A DNA stretch of 64,000 nucleotides from Zygnema cylindricum. Lineage: Eukaryota > Streptophyta > Zygnematophyceae > Zygnematales > Zygnemataceae. The position numbers and the translations under genes were made by a program. Shown here one piece after another: positions 43,651 to 55,989 of this stretch. Under the pieces are notes generated by a model. The model saw nothing but the letters and a program-made list of their open reading frames with translations. It did no database searches and was not told the origin of the DNA. Within the stretch, counting starts at the first letter, position 1. Each line of letters starts with the position of its first letter. The stretch is from positions 29,791 through 93,790 of the forward strand of contig JBBHKE010002603.1 in the NCBI GenBank assembly GCA_037447655.1, read 5' to 3'.

Positions 43651-44880
43651 ACGTTATGGCACCATCGGATATGTCATACATCCGAGGGTAATTTGAGGTC
43701 AATGATGAAAACGGCATGTGTAAGAGAATAAGATCTTGCTACCGGCGAAAAAGTGAATGGATGCGATAGATGTAGTCAACGACGACAAATTCGGAAACCA
43801 CATCCTACGAAAGATGTGAAATTTTGGGCTCAACATCCATTGGAGCTTGTCTATGTCGATCTATGTGGACAAATTAAGCCGGAAAGCCTTGAAGGAAATC
43901 GATATATTATGGTGATCGTTGATGATTATTCGAGATTGACGTGGGTGCGATTATTGAAGAGGAAATCAGATGCTCTTGAAACGTTATGGCACCATCGGAT
44001 GTGTCATACATCCGAGGGTAATTTGAGGTCAATGATGAAAACGGCATGTGTAAGAGGATAAGATCTTGCTACCGGCAAAAAAGTGAATGGATGCGATAGA
44101 TGTAGTCAAGGACGACAAATTCGGAAACCACATCCTACGAAAGATGTGAAATTTTGGGCTCAACATCCATTGGAGCTTGTCTATGTCGATCTATGTGGAC
44201 AAATTAAGCCGGAAAGCCTTGAAGGAAATCGATATATTATGGTGATCTTTGATGATTATTCGAGATTGACGTGGGTGCGATTATTGAAGAGGAAATCAGA
44301 TGCTCTTGAAAATTTTATTGAGTGGCATACATTTGCCGAAAGACAATGCGAATGAAAATTGAAAGCCATTCGTTCAGATAATGGAGGTGAATTTATAACA
44401 TTTTAGAGGTATTGTAAGAAGAAATAAATTACCCAACAATTCACTTCACCTTATTCTCCGGAATTCAATGGAGTAGCCGAAAGGAAGAATATAACCTTAT
44501 AAGAAATGGTGAGGGCGATGGTGCGTTCGGCCGGTCTAAGTATCACACTATAGGGAAATGCCATCCTCACGGCCAATTACATTTGTAATCGGAGACTTAC
44601 TTCGACTTCCGATGATAAAAACCATTCGAATTACTTTATGGGCGGAAACAGGCTCTCCATCATCTCCGAATTTGGGGATGTCGCGCTACGGTGTATGTGG
44701 ATCAAGTGAAAAGAAAAGGGAAATTTGCGGCAGGGAGTTGGCCCGGAATTTTTGTGGCCTATAGTACAAAAGGAAATATTTATCGTGTATTTGATCCGGT
44801 TCGTCGCATTGTGGAAGAATCCCGAAATGTTAATTTTCATGAAGACTTAAAATTGGTTATTGAGAAATCGGCGAAATTGA
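43651..44880 (+). pseudogene. element F GAG-pre-integrase and integrase, with 330-bp tandem duplication
   Basis: The unit LWHHRMCHTSEGNLRSMM ... CDRCSQ ... PLELVYVDLCGQIKPESL ... DDYSRLTWVRLLKRKSD occurs twice, at 43651-43980 and 43981-44310, differing by only a few bases. It spans the HHCC domain and the first catalytic Asp. After the second unit the core continues with RSDNGGEF (about 44374) and SPEFNGVAERKN (about 44453), holding the second Asp and the Glu, but with stops between. The duplication itself would break the protein. Confidence 0.85.
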
Positions 44881-45289
44881 CGAACAATCTTGATTTTTAT
44901 GAGGTAGACGATGTTGCCAATTTCCGGACATTGAGGATTCAGATTCGGATAAGGAGCCGGAATCCATTCTCAACATCAAGAAGGGAAAATCAAATGTTGA
45001 TCCGCTCTCGGAGAAATTGGACATTGACATTGATGTTCGGAGTAATGCAAGAAGAAATTCCAAAATGTCGACGGAAAGTCAAAAATCTTCAAGCTCAAAA
45101 TCGAGTTTACCAAATGTGAACGAGGAGGAGCAAAATGTGGAACAAGTTCCGGTTCTTAGACGGAGTACTCGAGAGAATAGAGGAAAAAAACCAAATCGGC
45201 TTTCTTATGATAAAATTGATGGAGAAAATTCAAATTCCAATTATTTCGTCTCCGATGCAAAGGAGACGGAATTCCTTTTATAGCAATTA

Positions 45290-46704
45290 ATGTGCAAGAA
45301 TTTGGCTGGTGATCCTCAATCATACGCGGAGGCAAGAAACTCGTGTGATTGGGAAACGAAGTGGAAGACGGCATGGGAGAAGGAATATAAGTCAATTAAT
45401 GAAAATCAGACATTTGAGGAAGTAAAATTAACGAACGGAAAGAAAGCAATTGACGCAAAATGGGTCTTCAAAACTAAAACTGGTCCATTGGGTGAAGTAG
45501 TAAAATATAAGGCTAGACTTGTATGCAAAGGATTTCAGCAAAGAGAGGGGGTAGATTACACGGAGACATATGCTCCCGTTGTGAAATTCGCCTCTCTAAG
45601 AATGATAATGGCGATTGCCGCTGCAAGGAAGAAACATGTTTATCAAATAGATGTAGAGACCATGTTTTTGAATGGAGATTTAGAAGAAGAGGTTTATATG
45701 AAGGTGCCTGAAGGAGTTACATCACAGGAAGGCACGGTATGGCGTCTTCGCAAATAGCTCTGCGGATTGAAGCAGCGCCTCGCACTTGGTATCTACGCCT
45801 ACACAAAGTTCTTTTGGACTTTGGTTTCACGCGTACAATTTCGGATTCTTGAGTGTACGTGAAACGACAAGGAATGGTTCAAATTATATTTTCAGTTTAC
45901 GTCGATGATTTCTTGATATAAGCGAATTGAAAGCGTATATGCGTCAACATTTCAAAGTCATAGAACATGGTGACGTAAAATATATTTTGGGGATCGAAGT
46001 GATTCGTAATACAGACGGAGATATTAAGTTAAGTCAGGCGCAATATTGTAAGGAGGTATTTGTTGTTTTGGAAACCTTGAGTTCTCTCTATATCTTGCTG
46101 CTATGCTGCCATGCTGCGCTAAGTCTGACATCGCAGCTAGAAACCTTGAGCACTCTACACTTGTTGCTGTGCTGCTATGCTGCTCTGATCTGACATCGCA
46201 GCTGCGCTGCTCTAATATCACAGCTGCGCTGACAGATCATAGCAGTCATAGCAGTCATAAGCACCAAAGAAATCGCATTGGGTGGCCGTCAAACATATAT
46301 TTTGATACTTGGCGGGTACTATTGATATCGATCTTATATTCAAATCTAAAAGCAAATCGTTGGGCTGCGTTGGATATTGCGACGCCGATTGGGACAGAGA
46401 TTTCGATTCGGGAAAATCAACGTCCGGATACGTGTTCGTGTATGGTGGAGCGGCGATCTCGTGGAGTTCGCGTCTCCAACCAACCGTTGCACTAAGTTCA
46501 ACAGAGGCCGAGTATATGGCGGCATGCCACGCAAGCACGGCGTCAATATGGATAAGGGAAATGTTAGTCGAACTTGGATTTTCTATTCGATGTTTAAATT
46601 TTTTTACGGATAGTATGAGTTCGATGGCACTTGTGAAAAATCTCGTATTTCATAAGCGCACTAAACATATACGGATCCATTGGCATTTCGTACAGATTTG
46701 GTAG
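45290..46704 (+). pseudogene. element F reverse transcriptase and RNase H
   Basis: The frame 45290-45757 encodes the RT start (AIDAKWVFKTKTG, YKARLVCKGFQQREGVDY, YQIDVETMFLNGDLEEEVYM). The active site YVDDFL follows near 45899 but ends in a stop. HGDVKYILGIEVIRN resumes at about 45967, then about 195 foreign bases (46066-46260) with a tandem 69-bp unit replace the connection region. RNase H (CDADW, SSTEAEYMAA, FTDSMSSMAL, HIRIHWHFV) ends at 46704. Confidence 0.8.
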
Positions 46705-46853
46705 CGGCTAAAGAAGTGGAATTTTTGTATATATGGACACTTGAGAAAGCCACCGACATGCTTACTATGGCGGCGACGTTTGATGTACTTTTAAGAGGAA
46801 GACCAAAATTAGGGTTATTGTGATGTAGACGATTCTTCAATGAAGAGGGGGAA

Positions 46854-47460
46854 TGTTACGATTCATAGAAAGAATCGTACGGGCGCGTATCGGCTCAATT
46901 TCGCGAAAGGAAAAATGTACTTTCTATAATGTATCGAAAGTACTTTTACGTACGTTTCCATAAAGTTCTATTTGTTACGCAAAATATATTTGTCATTTCT
47001 TTTCGCGTCTAGAATTGTCCTACGTCTAGTTTAGTACGATAGAACTTTTAGATTTGTCTAGTACTTTCGTCTTGGCTAGTCGTTTTGCAATGTTTCAGTC
47101 CATAGTGAAAATTAGAGAGTTCTAGTTTAATCTGCGGACATAGTGAAAATTAGAGTGTTCTAGTTTAATCTGCGGACAGGTGGCAGATTTCTTGAGGTTT
47201 CTTGGCGGCGCACACTTACACGTGTCGCGCGATAGCTAGTGTGGTATTTAAGGGAACCCATGGACTTGTGTAAAATCAATCAACGATCAATTGGAGATTT
47301 ATATGGAGGAATAAAAGAGATAGAAGAGAAATTTCTAATTTCGGTTTTTATTAATGTGAGAATTATTTTGAAATGTCTCTTCAATGCTGATTAAATGTTT
47401 TGTAATCTGAATGCTACTACTGCTATTATTATTTGTTAGCGAGCTCTGAGTTTATTATCA
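46854..47460 (+). repeat. element F 3' LTR (right edge uncertain)
   Basis: It starts TGTTACGATTC after the polypurine run. A TATTTAAGG box lies near 47251. Ending at TTATTATCA gives a 607-bp TG...CA LTR, but with no 5' LTR the edge is a guess. Confidence 0.5.
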
Positions 47461-48213
47461 ATCCTTTCACCCCCTACGTGCTTTTTGTTTTGACGTCCAT
47501 CAAACTGTAAGCGACCACGTGGACGATGACGTGTCGGTGTACATATATTTTGTCGTTTTGTGAAAGTTAGTGAAGTCCCACTGAAAACTCCTATGGGAAA
47601 ATCTCCGTTTTTTAAGGGCGGTCGTACTCATAGCCTTTCTGTATCATTTACATAATACGGTAAAATCCTATTTGTCGGTTTAAACAAACGCCATTTTGTA
47701 CGGACGAAGATACGGTCCATATTAATTTGCCGCTTTGTAATGATTTCCGCACATTCTTTTTGTCTCGACGCTAGTCAAGCTGGGAGCCACTATTTGGAAG
47801 GTGACGTACCGGTATAAGAACATATTGCTGTAATATTTTTTTGTCTTTTGTGGATGAAGTCTAGCCGTACAGTCGAATCCTAAAACAAATCTTCGTTTTT
47901 AAACGGAGATCCTTGAATTCAGTTATTCACAGAGTGGCGGAATATTATAAATGGTCCAACAGAAATAGTGCTCGCCGTCAGTTAACTTATTCTGCCTAAC
48001 TAAGAACCGATGCACATGTCGACATTCCGTCAAAAATATCGGAGCCGTACATCTTGAGGATATGTAAAATAATGAACCATGCACATGAACTTTTCCATTT
48101 AGGAAGAAAATGACGTCACTTAGGACAAAACTGTATTTGAACACGCATGATTTCTATGTGCGCAATTTTGCATGCGCTTTTGAAGCTTTTGACCTCCAGA
48201 ATATTCTCTCTAA
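47461..48213. repeat. dispersed repeat, two tandem diverged units of about 280 bp
   Basis: Units starting near 47470 and 47755 share TTTTTGT..CGACG, a GGTGACGTRYCGGT stretch, TTTTGTC and a tail with CTCCGT/CTTCGTTTTTAA. A third copy is at about 61835-62010. The stretch at 47990-48110 (CGACATTCCGTCA, GAGCCGTACATCTTG, AATGAACC) recurs at about 63620-63710. No coding capacity. Confidence 0.6.
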
Positions 48214-48480
48214 GGGTGAGGCCCCATGTGGCTAAGTTCGAGTTTTTTTTCTGTCGTTTTACTTTATAACTTAGCGCCGTACTGCCTAAGTTGCAACCGT
48301 ACGAAGAAATCGCAAATTTGTAAAGTACAATTTGCGTCATTCTCGAACTAAGGATGTACGAAAATTTGTCGTCTTGTATTTTTCGACCTACTGTCACGTC
48401 ATCTTCAAACTTATCATAAACTACATCGGCAATGTGTTTTAAGCTAAGTAAAACCGTTTACACCAATAGGAAAACATATT
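48214..48480 (-). mobile_element. PIF/Harbinger-like element end, inverted
   Basis: TAA at 48211-48213 is followed by GGGTGAGGCCCCATGTGG, and the next 250 bases are the reverse complement of the right part of the elements at 7963 and 62249 (CATCTTCAAACTT, CACATCGGCAATGTGTTTTA in inverted order). The other terminus was not found. Confidence 0.55.
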
Positions 48481-50404
48481 CCCACGTGTGAAAAGTTTTC
48501 AATTTTTTTTGACGAAAGGAAGAAGTAGAGGGTTGTTGGTTTTTTTCCGCTAGCATCTTGTACGATTTTTTTTGCAGGGGTCTCAGAGGTTGGAGTGCCA
48601 TTTCAGGGAGAGGTAGAAAAGTTGCCACCCTGCTGCTCGCCCACACTGCCAATGTCACGTTGTGCCCTATCCACCCCTTCAAATTATACCATTTCGCATT
48701 CTACCACAAGTTGGCTTTAAGGGCAACGGGAGGGAGCGAGAGAAAATATTCAGAGCGTCATTTTTCAATCACCGCGGAAGGTATAAAAGCACTACTTCCG
48801 CCATTTGAAAATCAATACAACATTAAAAAAAACCACTTTCTTAATTTAAAATCAATCTTACACCCCATTTATTTTTCTAACAGACATTAATTAGGCCAAA
48901 CGGGGGCGGGGAAGGGAAGGGAAGGGTCTAAGCAAGTGAATGAGGCAGATATTGTGAGATTGTCTTGTGAGGTAGAACTAGCGGAGGAGTTATAGTGGAG
49001 GTCAGTTTAAACAGAATTCAAAGAAGGTTTAACCATTTTTTAGACCATTTTTGAAAAACTAAAGAAATTTTATGTTTCAAATACATTTTCTGATTCCGTT
49101 ATTTTCAACTTCAAATTCAGTTTTTGATTCCGGTACAATTACAACTTCAGGTGAAGATTCAGTTTCAGTTATATATACAATTTACAGTTGCAAATTCAAT
49201 ATCACTCACACTTTTGTTTCTATTCAGTTTTTCATGGAGATCCTATTTCCTCCACTACAATTTTTGTCCAAACTATAAATCTCGCTAATCGTTTTTACTT
49301 TCTTGTTTTTCCATCTCCTCCCACCTGTCAAAGTCACCCTAAATACTTCAAATTACTTTGCTCTATTCCACATTATCCGTGGAATCCATTTTCAGTTTCA
49401 GTTGTCGGTCACTTTTAGGTCGCTTTTGTGATGTTTAAATTGTCATTTTTAAGGCATTTTTTCGCCCTTTTTGATGTAGAAAATGTGATGCTTGGTATAG
49501 TTGGTTTTCAAGCAAGATTTCAATACAATGAATATCTTGTCTCATATCGAAATCTTCTCCTTATAAGCTATATAAGTTTTGTTCTTTAAATATTCATATT
49601 ATATTGTGCATATATATTTATACCATCGTGCACTTTGTTTGTTATTGTTTTATGGGTATTTTTTTTCCATTGAATGTTTCGTCTTCTTTTCAAGTGATTG
49701 GTGTTCTATAGTTTTGTACACATTCGAGTATTTGGGGTTGTGGATCAATTTTCACACTGAGTTTGCGAAGGCTTTGTTGCATGCTATTGTTGTAATCTAT
49801 GAACACCTCATGGCATCAATTTTTCAAAAGGTACACAAATTTGATATCTAATCAACATTTGTTTTAAATTAAAATTCATTTTCGAAATTTGGTAGAAAAA
49901 AACACGCAAGTGTTGGAGTTTTACACTAGTATAATAATCATTAGAGAAAATAAAATGAAAAGCCACCAATAAATATTCATTCAAGATATATATAACATAA
50001 AAAAACGGATTGGAAAAAATGTGATAGTGTATGTTCATGAATGTAGAAAAAAATGTTTGCTTACATTTAAAGACCTCGAGAAATAGAGACTCGAAAAGTA
50101 TATTGCCTTTTCAAAATCCATAAATCGATCTATTAGATATTCACAAACTAAAAAACAACTACTGAAAGAAAAAAAAAGAAAAAATCAAAGAAAAAGCGGC
50201 TAATCTTTTGAAGCAAACAACATCAACTTCCTGTGATTAGTAATTAGTGATGTCGAATAACGTCCAGTATTCTTCGCTGACCGTGTTGGTTAAATAAAAT
50301 TGATGGCAATGGTATTGTCGTTAACAGTTATAAGACTGTGGTTAATGCGGAGGTAACAATTCTAATTATTATAACCACAAAACGGGCTTCTTTTCTTGTG
50401 TCAT
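48481..50404. other. intergenic, nothing recognised
   Basis: AT-rich sequence with a small G-rich patch (GGGGCGGGGAAGGGAAGGG, about 48902-48920). The 110-codon plus frame at 48558-48890 and others show no family resemblance or splice structure. Confidence 0.5.
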
Positions 50405-51137
50405 CCTGCAAAATCATGGTTTCCTTCCAACCCATCTCTCATAAGGTGTCATTCCCTTTACAGCTAAGGTAAGGACTCTATTCTTAATGTAGTTGGCACA
50501 ATTCATGGCCTCTACCCAAAATCTCTTTCCTATTTTCTTGTCGGCCAACATACTAAATGCACTATCTCCTAGTGTTCGCTTCAACCTCTCATCTACCCCA
50601 TTTTGTTCCTAGTTATATGGTACGGTTTTCTAGTGCTGAACCCCCTCATCTCTCAAGTATTCCTCAAACTGGTTAGAGGTATATTCCCCCCTATTATCAC
50701 TCCTGATTCTCTTAATAGGGGTTCTATGCAACTTCTCACCCCATGCTTTATATTCTTTAAAGTAAGTTGATGTTTCAAACTTTGCTTTTAGGAAGTAGAC
50801 TCTAGAGTATCTAGACCAGTCATCAGTTATTTTTAACATAAACCTCTTCCCTCCGACCAAAGGTACTTTTGCGGGTCCCCAAATATCTTTGTGGACTAGA
50901 TCTAGTACTTTCTAACCCTTATGTGGTGGCTTTGGGAAAGAAAAGTTTGTGAACCTTACCTTGAGCACATCCACTACAGTGATCCATCATTTCATTATCC
51001 CCGAACTGAATGCCTTCTACTACCCCAAGTTTTTTCATTTCCCTCAACCTATCAAAATGCACATGCCCCAATCGCTTATGCCAAATCATCAACTTAGGAA
51101 CACCAACATAGTAAGCATTCTTCTTTTTATTACTCAA
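50405..51137 (-). pseudogene. element D GAG-pre-integrase and integrase
   Basis: LMIWHKRLGHVHFDRLREMK and HCSGCAQGKVHKLFFP (50919-51137) form the HHCC domain. IKRIRSDNRGEYTSNQFEEY (frame 50630-50860) has the second catalytic Asp. Past a stop at 50630, minus-strand codons for NGV.ER and a MNCANYIKNRVLT-like region reach about 50405. Confidence 0.8.
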
Positions 51138-51414
51138 GTTAAGCCTAAATATTCTTTGGCTACCCTTATCTGGCGTGAAGTAAACTTCATCCCCATACTA
51201 AGTTGTAAAGGCTCCCTTTTTAGTGAAGGTATCAAACTCTTTGTCATGTAACACAAACCTAGAGGTAAGATTTTCCCTCAGCTGAGAAATATAGAGTACA
51301 TCTGAGAAAGTGAGTATGAAAGTCTTTCCCTTCACTAAGACTTTCAGATCTACCAATCCCACAAAATTTGTTGTAACCAGTCACCCATCCCCATAATCAC
51401 TCTCCATCCCCATA

Positions 51415-51844
51415 TTATATCTCTATAGTAGGGATTTTTTTTAGCTTAGGAAAGAGATGTTTATCACGACACATATGCATGGATACACGTGAGTCTATAA
51501 TCCATCCTTCTTGTGGAGCTTCCCGAATTGCTCCGAGAGCACACTTCAGTTTTCGAGGGATCTCCTTCTCCTCCCGACTCTCGTCAAGAAGAAGCTCCCC
51601 ATCCTCCTCCTCAAATGACTCGTCCTCGATTTCTCCTTTCACTTTTGTGACCACAAGTGCCTTCTTCTTCTCTCTGGAGGTACCCCCTCCACGGTCTTTT
51701 TGGAGCCTCAGCTCCGACAACTTGACACAATTTGCTATGAAGTGTCCCGGCTTTTTGTAAAAATGTCAAAGACCCTTTGGAGGACTCGGTCCTCCAGACT
51801 GATCTCTTTCCCCTTTGTAGGGTTTTTTCAGGTCCTTCCCCCAT
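51415..51844 (-). pseudogene. element D zinc knuckle and protease (active site lost)
   Basis: The frame 51415-51720 includes EIPRKLKCALGAIREAPQEG and then WIIDSRVSMHMC, where the catalytic D-S-G has become D-S-R. A degenerate knuckle (KKPGHFIANC) lies just upstream, in another frame, near 51750. Confidence 0.75.
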
Positions 51845-51963
51845 CGGTCCCCTCCCGCAACTAGAGCTTCAATGTTTTTTCCTTCTATCTTTATCTCCAT
51901 TGTGTTTTCCTGCACAAGTATCATCCGGACCACTGTATTCCACTTCCATGAACTATCAGTCAT

Positions 51964-52614
51964 TTACTGTACTCCGTACACTATGTTCTCGTACTCGTCT
52001 AGTAAATTCATGATAAGAGTTTTAACTTTCATCTTAATTGTACCTGTCCACCCAGCACTTTTCATCTCCGTAAACAAACAAGAAAGATCATTACAATAAT
52101 CTAACATCTTTCTTTCTTTGTAAGTGTAACTCACTAGCTTTTGCTTAGCCAACTGGAGCTTCTAAATAGTACTAGCTCTATAGATCTCCACCAAACTCAT
52201 CCACAACTCCTCAGCCTTAAACATGTTAAGGTGAGGGGTGGCCAAAGCTTGAGTGAAGTGCCTTACGTCTTCCGACATTTGAGTATCGTTCTCCGCGGTC
52301 TTCACGGCCACCGCTCTCGGTGTCGTGGCAATAGGAGTGAGGGGTGTCTCCTTCCCTTTCCACTTTCCAGACACAATAATGTCCCCATCATCTGCCTCTT
52401 TCGCTGAAGCAGTAGCTGCTGCAGGAACCTTTACTCTTACAAATCGTGGTGGATTTCTCGAAGGTGGACGTTTCACTTGACCACTGACGATACCCTTGTA
52501 TAGTTTTTCGCACAAAGCCCCTATCATCGTGGCATCCCAATAGATGAACCTAGATCCATTCAAGGTGGGCACCCTAGAGGGTGGGCCCATAAACTGCAAC
52601 CCTGTGTCCTCCAT
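51964..52614 (-). pseudogene. element D gag
   Basis: The frame 52162-52614 starts inside the LTR: MEDTGLQFMGPPSRVP, then SRFIYWDATMIGALCEKL and LYKGIVSGQVKRPP, close to element B gag. UBN2-like helices follow in 51964-52152 (MLDYCNDLSCLFTEMKSAGW) after a stop. One base of the primer-binding site is changed. Confidence 0.8.
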
Positions 52615-53601
52615 TGGACTACAGAATTCAGGAAGCCTCTAGATAGTTTTTCACTAACCCACTTCAAGCCACAACTAGTGTTGTCAAAGTAGGCAAACAG
52701 ACAATTTGACTGCACCCTTGTGCAGCCTAGACTTCCCTAAGTTCGTGGCAAAAAGAATCACTGAAAACGGCCAACATGCCGATTAATTATGAAGTGGCAA
52801 AGATGCCAAGTTTATACAATACTCTCTAAGGAGAGAGGTCACTACCTACCAAATTCTCTTAGTCCTAAACCCCTCTCACAACCCCTATGTACTGACGTTC
52901 GAACAAATCAAATGACTGTAGGGTACAAAAAGGTACTACGATCGATGAACTTTCAGTACGGCCTGTGTACGGCAAGGCCATTGAGTGGACTCGTGTCCAC
53001 TATTAACTCATCGTTCTATTTTCCGAAATTCTCGTGACCGAATGTTATCTCTCCACGTATTGCAAGGTCACGCCACGTCCACAAACCACCAAGGTGAGTA
53101 TTTTGCGATTTCGGCAGCGATATTTGTCGTCGAATCACAAATCCACATTCAATATTAGCCGTAGAAACAAATGTCTAATTTATTTGTTTCATGCGAGTTA
53201 ATGCTCGTACTATATATCACTTGGTTTTATAATCTTTCATTCGTCATGTTGTTAATCGATTTCATAGTCAAAACACTGTTTAAATAAATATCACACCCTA
53301 TGTATTCCAACGAACTTCTACAATAGACCGATTAGAGCTGACAGCTACGCCTTCCTCTGCCGGTCGGAGGTTTCAGTGTTGCCGGCTCAACCTTTTGTTG
53401 AGAGTGACATAAGTCACTCTTTAGTCTTGTCTGTTTAACTAGGACACCCATGGCTAAACCACCCTCTCTATCCCTTAGTGACTACAACAAGTATGGTGGG
53501 TAGAGAGAGAAGGTGGAGGCATGTTGTACGCCTTTTTTTTTTCCTATTGTACAGAGCTTTCTAGACCAAGAAAATACCATATAAATCTAATAATTTCTAC
53601 A
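52595..53601 (-). repeat. shared middle LTR (1,007 bp)
   Basis: On the plus strand it reads TGCAACCC... to ...AATTTCTACA; it is the reverse of the element B type start TGTTGAAATT. It aligns along its length with 56808-57816. A TATA box (minus strand TATAAACTTGG) lies at about 52806-52816. A tRNA-like module is at 53317-53390 on the plus strand. Confidence 0.85.
53317..53390 (+). other. tRNA-like module in middle LTR (antisense to element)
   Basis: AGACCGATTAGAGCTGACAG then GGTCGGAGGTTTCAGTG give D-arm and T-arm-like blocks spaced as in a tRNA. They correspond to 57529-57600 (TGGTTAGAGCTGACGGCTA, GGAGATTCGAGTC) and to the module in element B. Confidence 0.45.
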
Positions 53602-54456
53602 CTTGAGCCCATATAAGGACTATATGAGCCTGCAGACCTTGTTCTCTTCTCCTTCCTCCACAAATCCTTATGGTTGCCGCATGAAAATTTATTCTTCTAA
53701 CTCACCATTGAGAAAGGCGGTCTTAATATCCATCTGGTGTATTTCCATATCTTCCGCTGCTGCTAGATTGAGGAGAATCCTTACTGATGGGAACCGATCA
53801 ACTGGGGTAAAAGTCTCCTCATAGTCAATCTTTTTTTTTTGGGTGAACCCCTTTGCTACCAACCAAGCCTTATATCTCTCAATGGTATTATCTGGGTTCA
53901 ATTTTTGTTTAAATACCCATTTACAACGAATCAATTTTCTGTCCGGAGAACAGTCCGCTAGTTCTTAATTATTTGCTTCCATGAGGGAGGTCATCTTATC
54001 ATATATGGCTCTAATCCATTTGTGTTTCTCCGCACTGCTCACTGCCTCCGAGTAAGACTGAGGCTCATCTAGGTGAGATAGCTTAGTTACCTTATGAGCG
54101 GCCTGTTTTTCCTGTATCTTTTTGTTGCTTTTTCTTCCTCCCTCAAACTCTAAAACTAGAATGGAGAGAAGTCTTGGATTTCTCCTTACTGTCTCATCGG
54201 CTCCCCTATTTATAGAAATCGGTTCCGGTTCCTCCTCTTCTGTCTCCTCGAAGTCCATAGGAATATGAGAGGTTGACGATGGGTCTTTTGTATCAGGGAT
54301 CTCCCTTGAATCTGCAATCACTATTTCACTCATGTCCCTTTCAAGAACAACCGAGTTCTCCTCACTTTCGTACTGAAATCTCATTCTTATCTTCTTAGTA
54401 TATTTGAAGGGGTCAAATGACTTTTTTTCATCCATGACAACTATGTGTTTGACCAA
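53602..54456 (-). pseudogene. element E integrase tail and truncated RT
   Basis: The frame 53965-54456 is the integrase-RT linker (acidic, ending LDEPQSYSEAVSSAEKHKWI). RT begins at 53934 with CKWVFKQKLNPDNTIERYKA and KKKIDYEETFTPVDRFPSVR, then IHQMDIKTAFLNGELEE. After frame breaks it reaches SLYGLK near 53605 and joins the LTR without the rest of RT or RNase H. Confidence 0.8.
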
Positions 54457-54599
54457 TGATATCTTTCTTTGCTAAGTCATTTACTCTATATCTCTAGATA
54501 TTCTCATCATATCCTACAAAGTATCCAGGTTTTCCCTTAGCATCTAGTTTCCAGTTTTTCCTATCCGTGTCAAGACTGTAAACTTGACTAACGAATACT

Positions 54600-55349
54600 T
54601 TAACGTGAGAGATATATGGTTTCCTTCCTACCCATCTCCCCTAAGGTGATAGTCCTTTTACGGCTGAGGTAAGGACTCTATTTTTAATATAGTTGGCACA
54701 GTTCATGACTTCTGCCCAAAATCTCTTTCATATTTTTTTGTTGGCCAACATACTGCATACATTATCTCCTAGTGTTCGGTTCAACCTCTCTGCTACCCCA
54801 TTTTGTTCCGGGTTATATGGTACGGTTTTTTAGTGCTGAACTCCCTCATCTCTCAAGTATTCCTCAAACTGGTTAGAAGTATATTCTCCCACATTATCAC
54901 TATTTATTCTCTTAATGGTGGTTCCATGCAACTTCTCACTCTGCTTTATATTCTTTGAAGTAAGTTGGTGTTTTAGACTTTGCTTTTAGGAAGTAGACTC
55001 TAGAGTATCTAGACCTCTCATCAGTTATCATCAACATAAACCTCTTCCCTCTGACAAAAGGTACTTTTGCGCGTCCCCAAATATCTCTGTGGACCAAATC
55101 TAGTATTTTCTCACCCTTTATGTGGCGTTTGGGAAAAGGAAGTCTGTGAGCCTTACCTTGAGCACAACCACTATGATTATCCACCATTTCATTATCCCAA
55201 AACTGAATGCCTTCTTCTACATCAAGCTTATTCATTTCCCTCGGCCTATCAAAACGCACATGCCCCAACCGCTTATGCCAAATCATCAACTTTGGAACAC
55301 CAACATAGTAAGCATTCTTCTTTTCATCACTCACGTTAAGCCTAAACAT
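54600..55349 (-). pseudogene. element E GAG-pre-integrase and integrase
   Basis: LMIWHKRLGHVRFDRPREMN and HSGCAQGKAHRLPFP are the HHCC domain (frame 54936-55349). LDLVHRDIWGRAKVPF holds the first catalytic Asp and MLMITDERSRYSRVYFLKAK follows. The second Asp region and the NGV.ER motif continue, degenerate, to about 54600. Confidence 0.8.
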
Positions 55350-55528
55350 TCTTTGGCTACCCTTATTTTTGCCGTGAAGTAGACTTCATCCCCGTACCTA
55401 GTTGTAAAGACTCCCTTTCTATTGAAGGTATTAAACTCTTTGTCATCTAACACAAACCTAGAGACAAGATTTTTACTCAGCAAAGGAATGTAGAGTTCGT
55501 CTGAGAAGGTGAGTATAGATGTCTTACC

Positions 55529-55915
55529 TTATACGAGGACATTCACATCTATCAACCCCACTACATCTGTAGTGACCACTCTTCCATCCCCATATTCTAT
55601 CTCTACAATAGGGATGTTTCTTGGCTTAGTAAATAGGTGCTTATCACGACACATATGCATGAATGAACCTAGGTCGATAATCCATCCTTCTTGTGGAGCT
55701 TCCCGAATTGCTCCGAGAGCACACTTCTGTTTTCGAGGGATCTCTTCCTCCTCCAGACTCTTGTCAAGAAGAAGCTCCCCATCCTCCTCGTCGGAAGACT
55801 CGTCCTCAATCTCTCCTTTCACTTTTGTGACCACAAGTGCCTTCTTTTTCCCTCTGGAAGAACCCCCTCCACGGTTTTTTTGGAGCCTCGGCACCGATAG
55901 CTTGACACAATCCAC
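55529..55915 (-). pseudogene. element E protease (active site lost)
   Basis: EIPRKQKCALGAIREAPQEG then WIIDLGSFMHMC: the catalytic D-S/T-G has become D-L-G. It is closely similar to element D over the whole frame, including the acidic SSDEEDGELLLD stretch. Confidence 0.75.
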
Positions 55916-55989
55916 TATGAAGTGTCTTGGCTTTTTGCAAAAATGAGAAAGACCCTATGGGGGCCTCGGTCCTCCAGATTGATCTCTCT

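Larger units (their letters stand above)
43361..47460 (+). mobile_element. element F: Ty1/copia retrotransposon of another lineage
   Basis: It runs from the end of the protease region (FYIPDGSVNLLSVPQI, about 43408) through GAG-pre-integrase, integrase, RT and RNase H to a polypurine run (GAAGAGGGGGAA) and a 3' LTR starting TGTTACGATTC at 46854. The 5' LTR and gag are absent. Stops occur in every domain. Its RNase H (CVGYCDADWDRDFDSGKSTS) and integrase differ clearly from those of elements 1, D and E. Confidence 0.85.
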
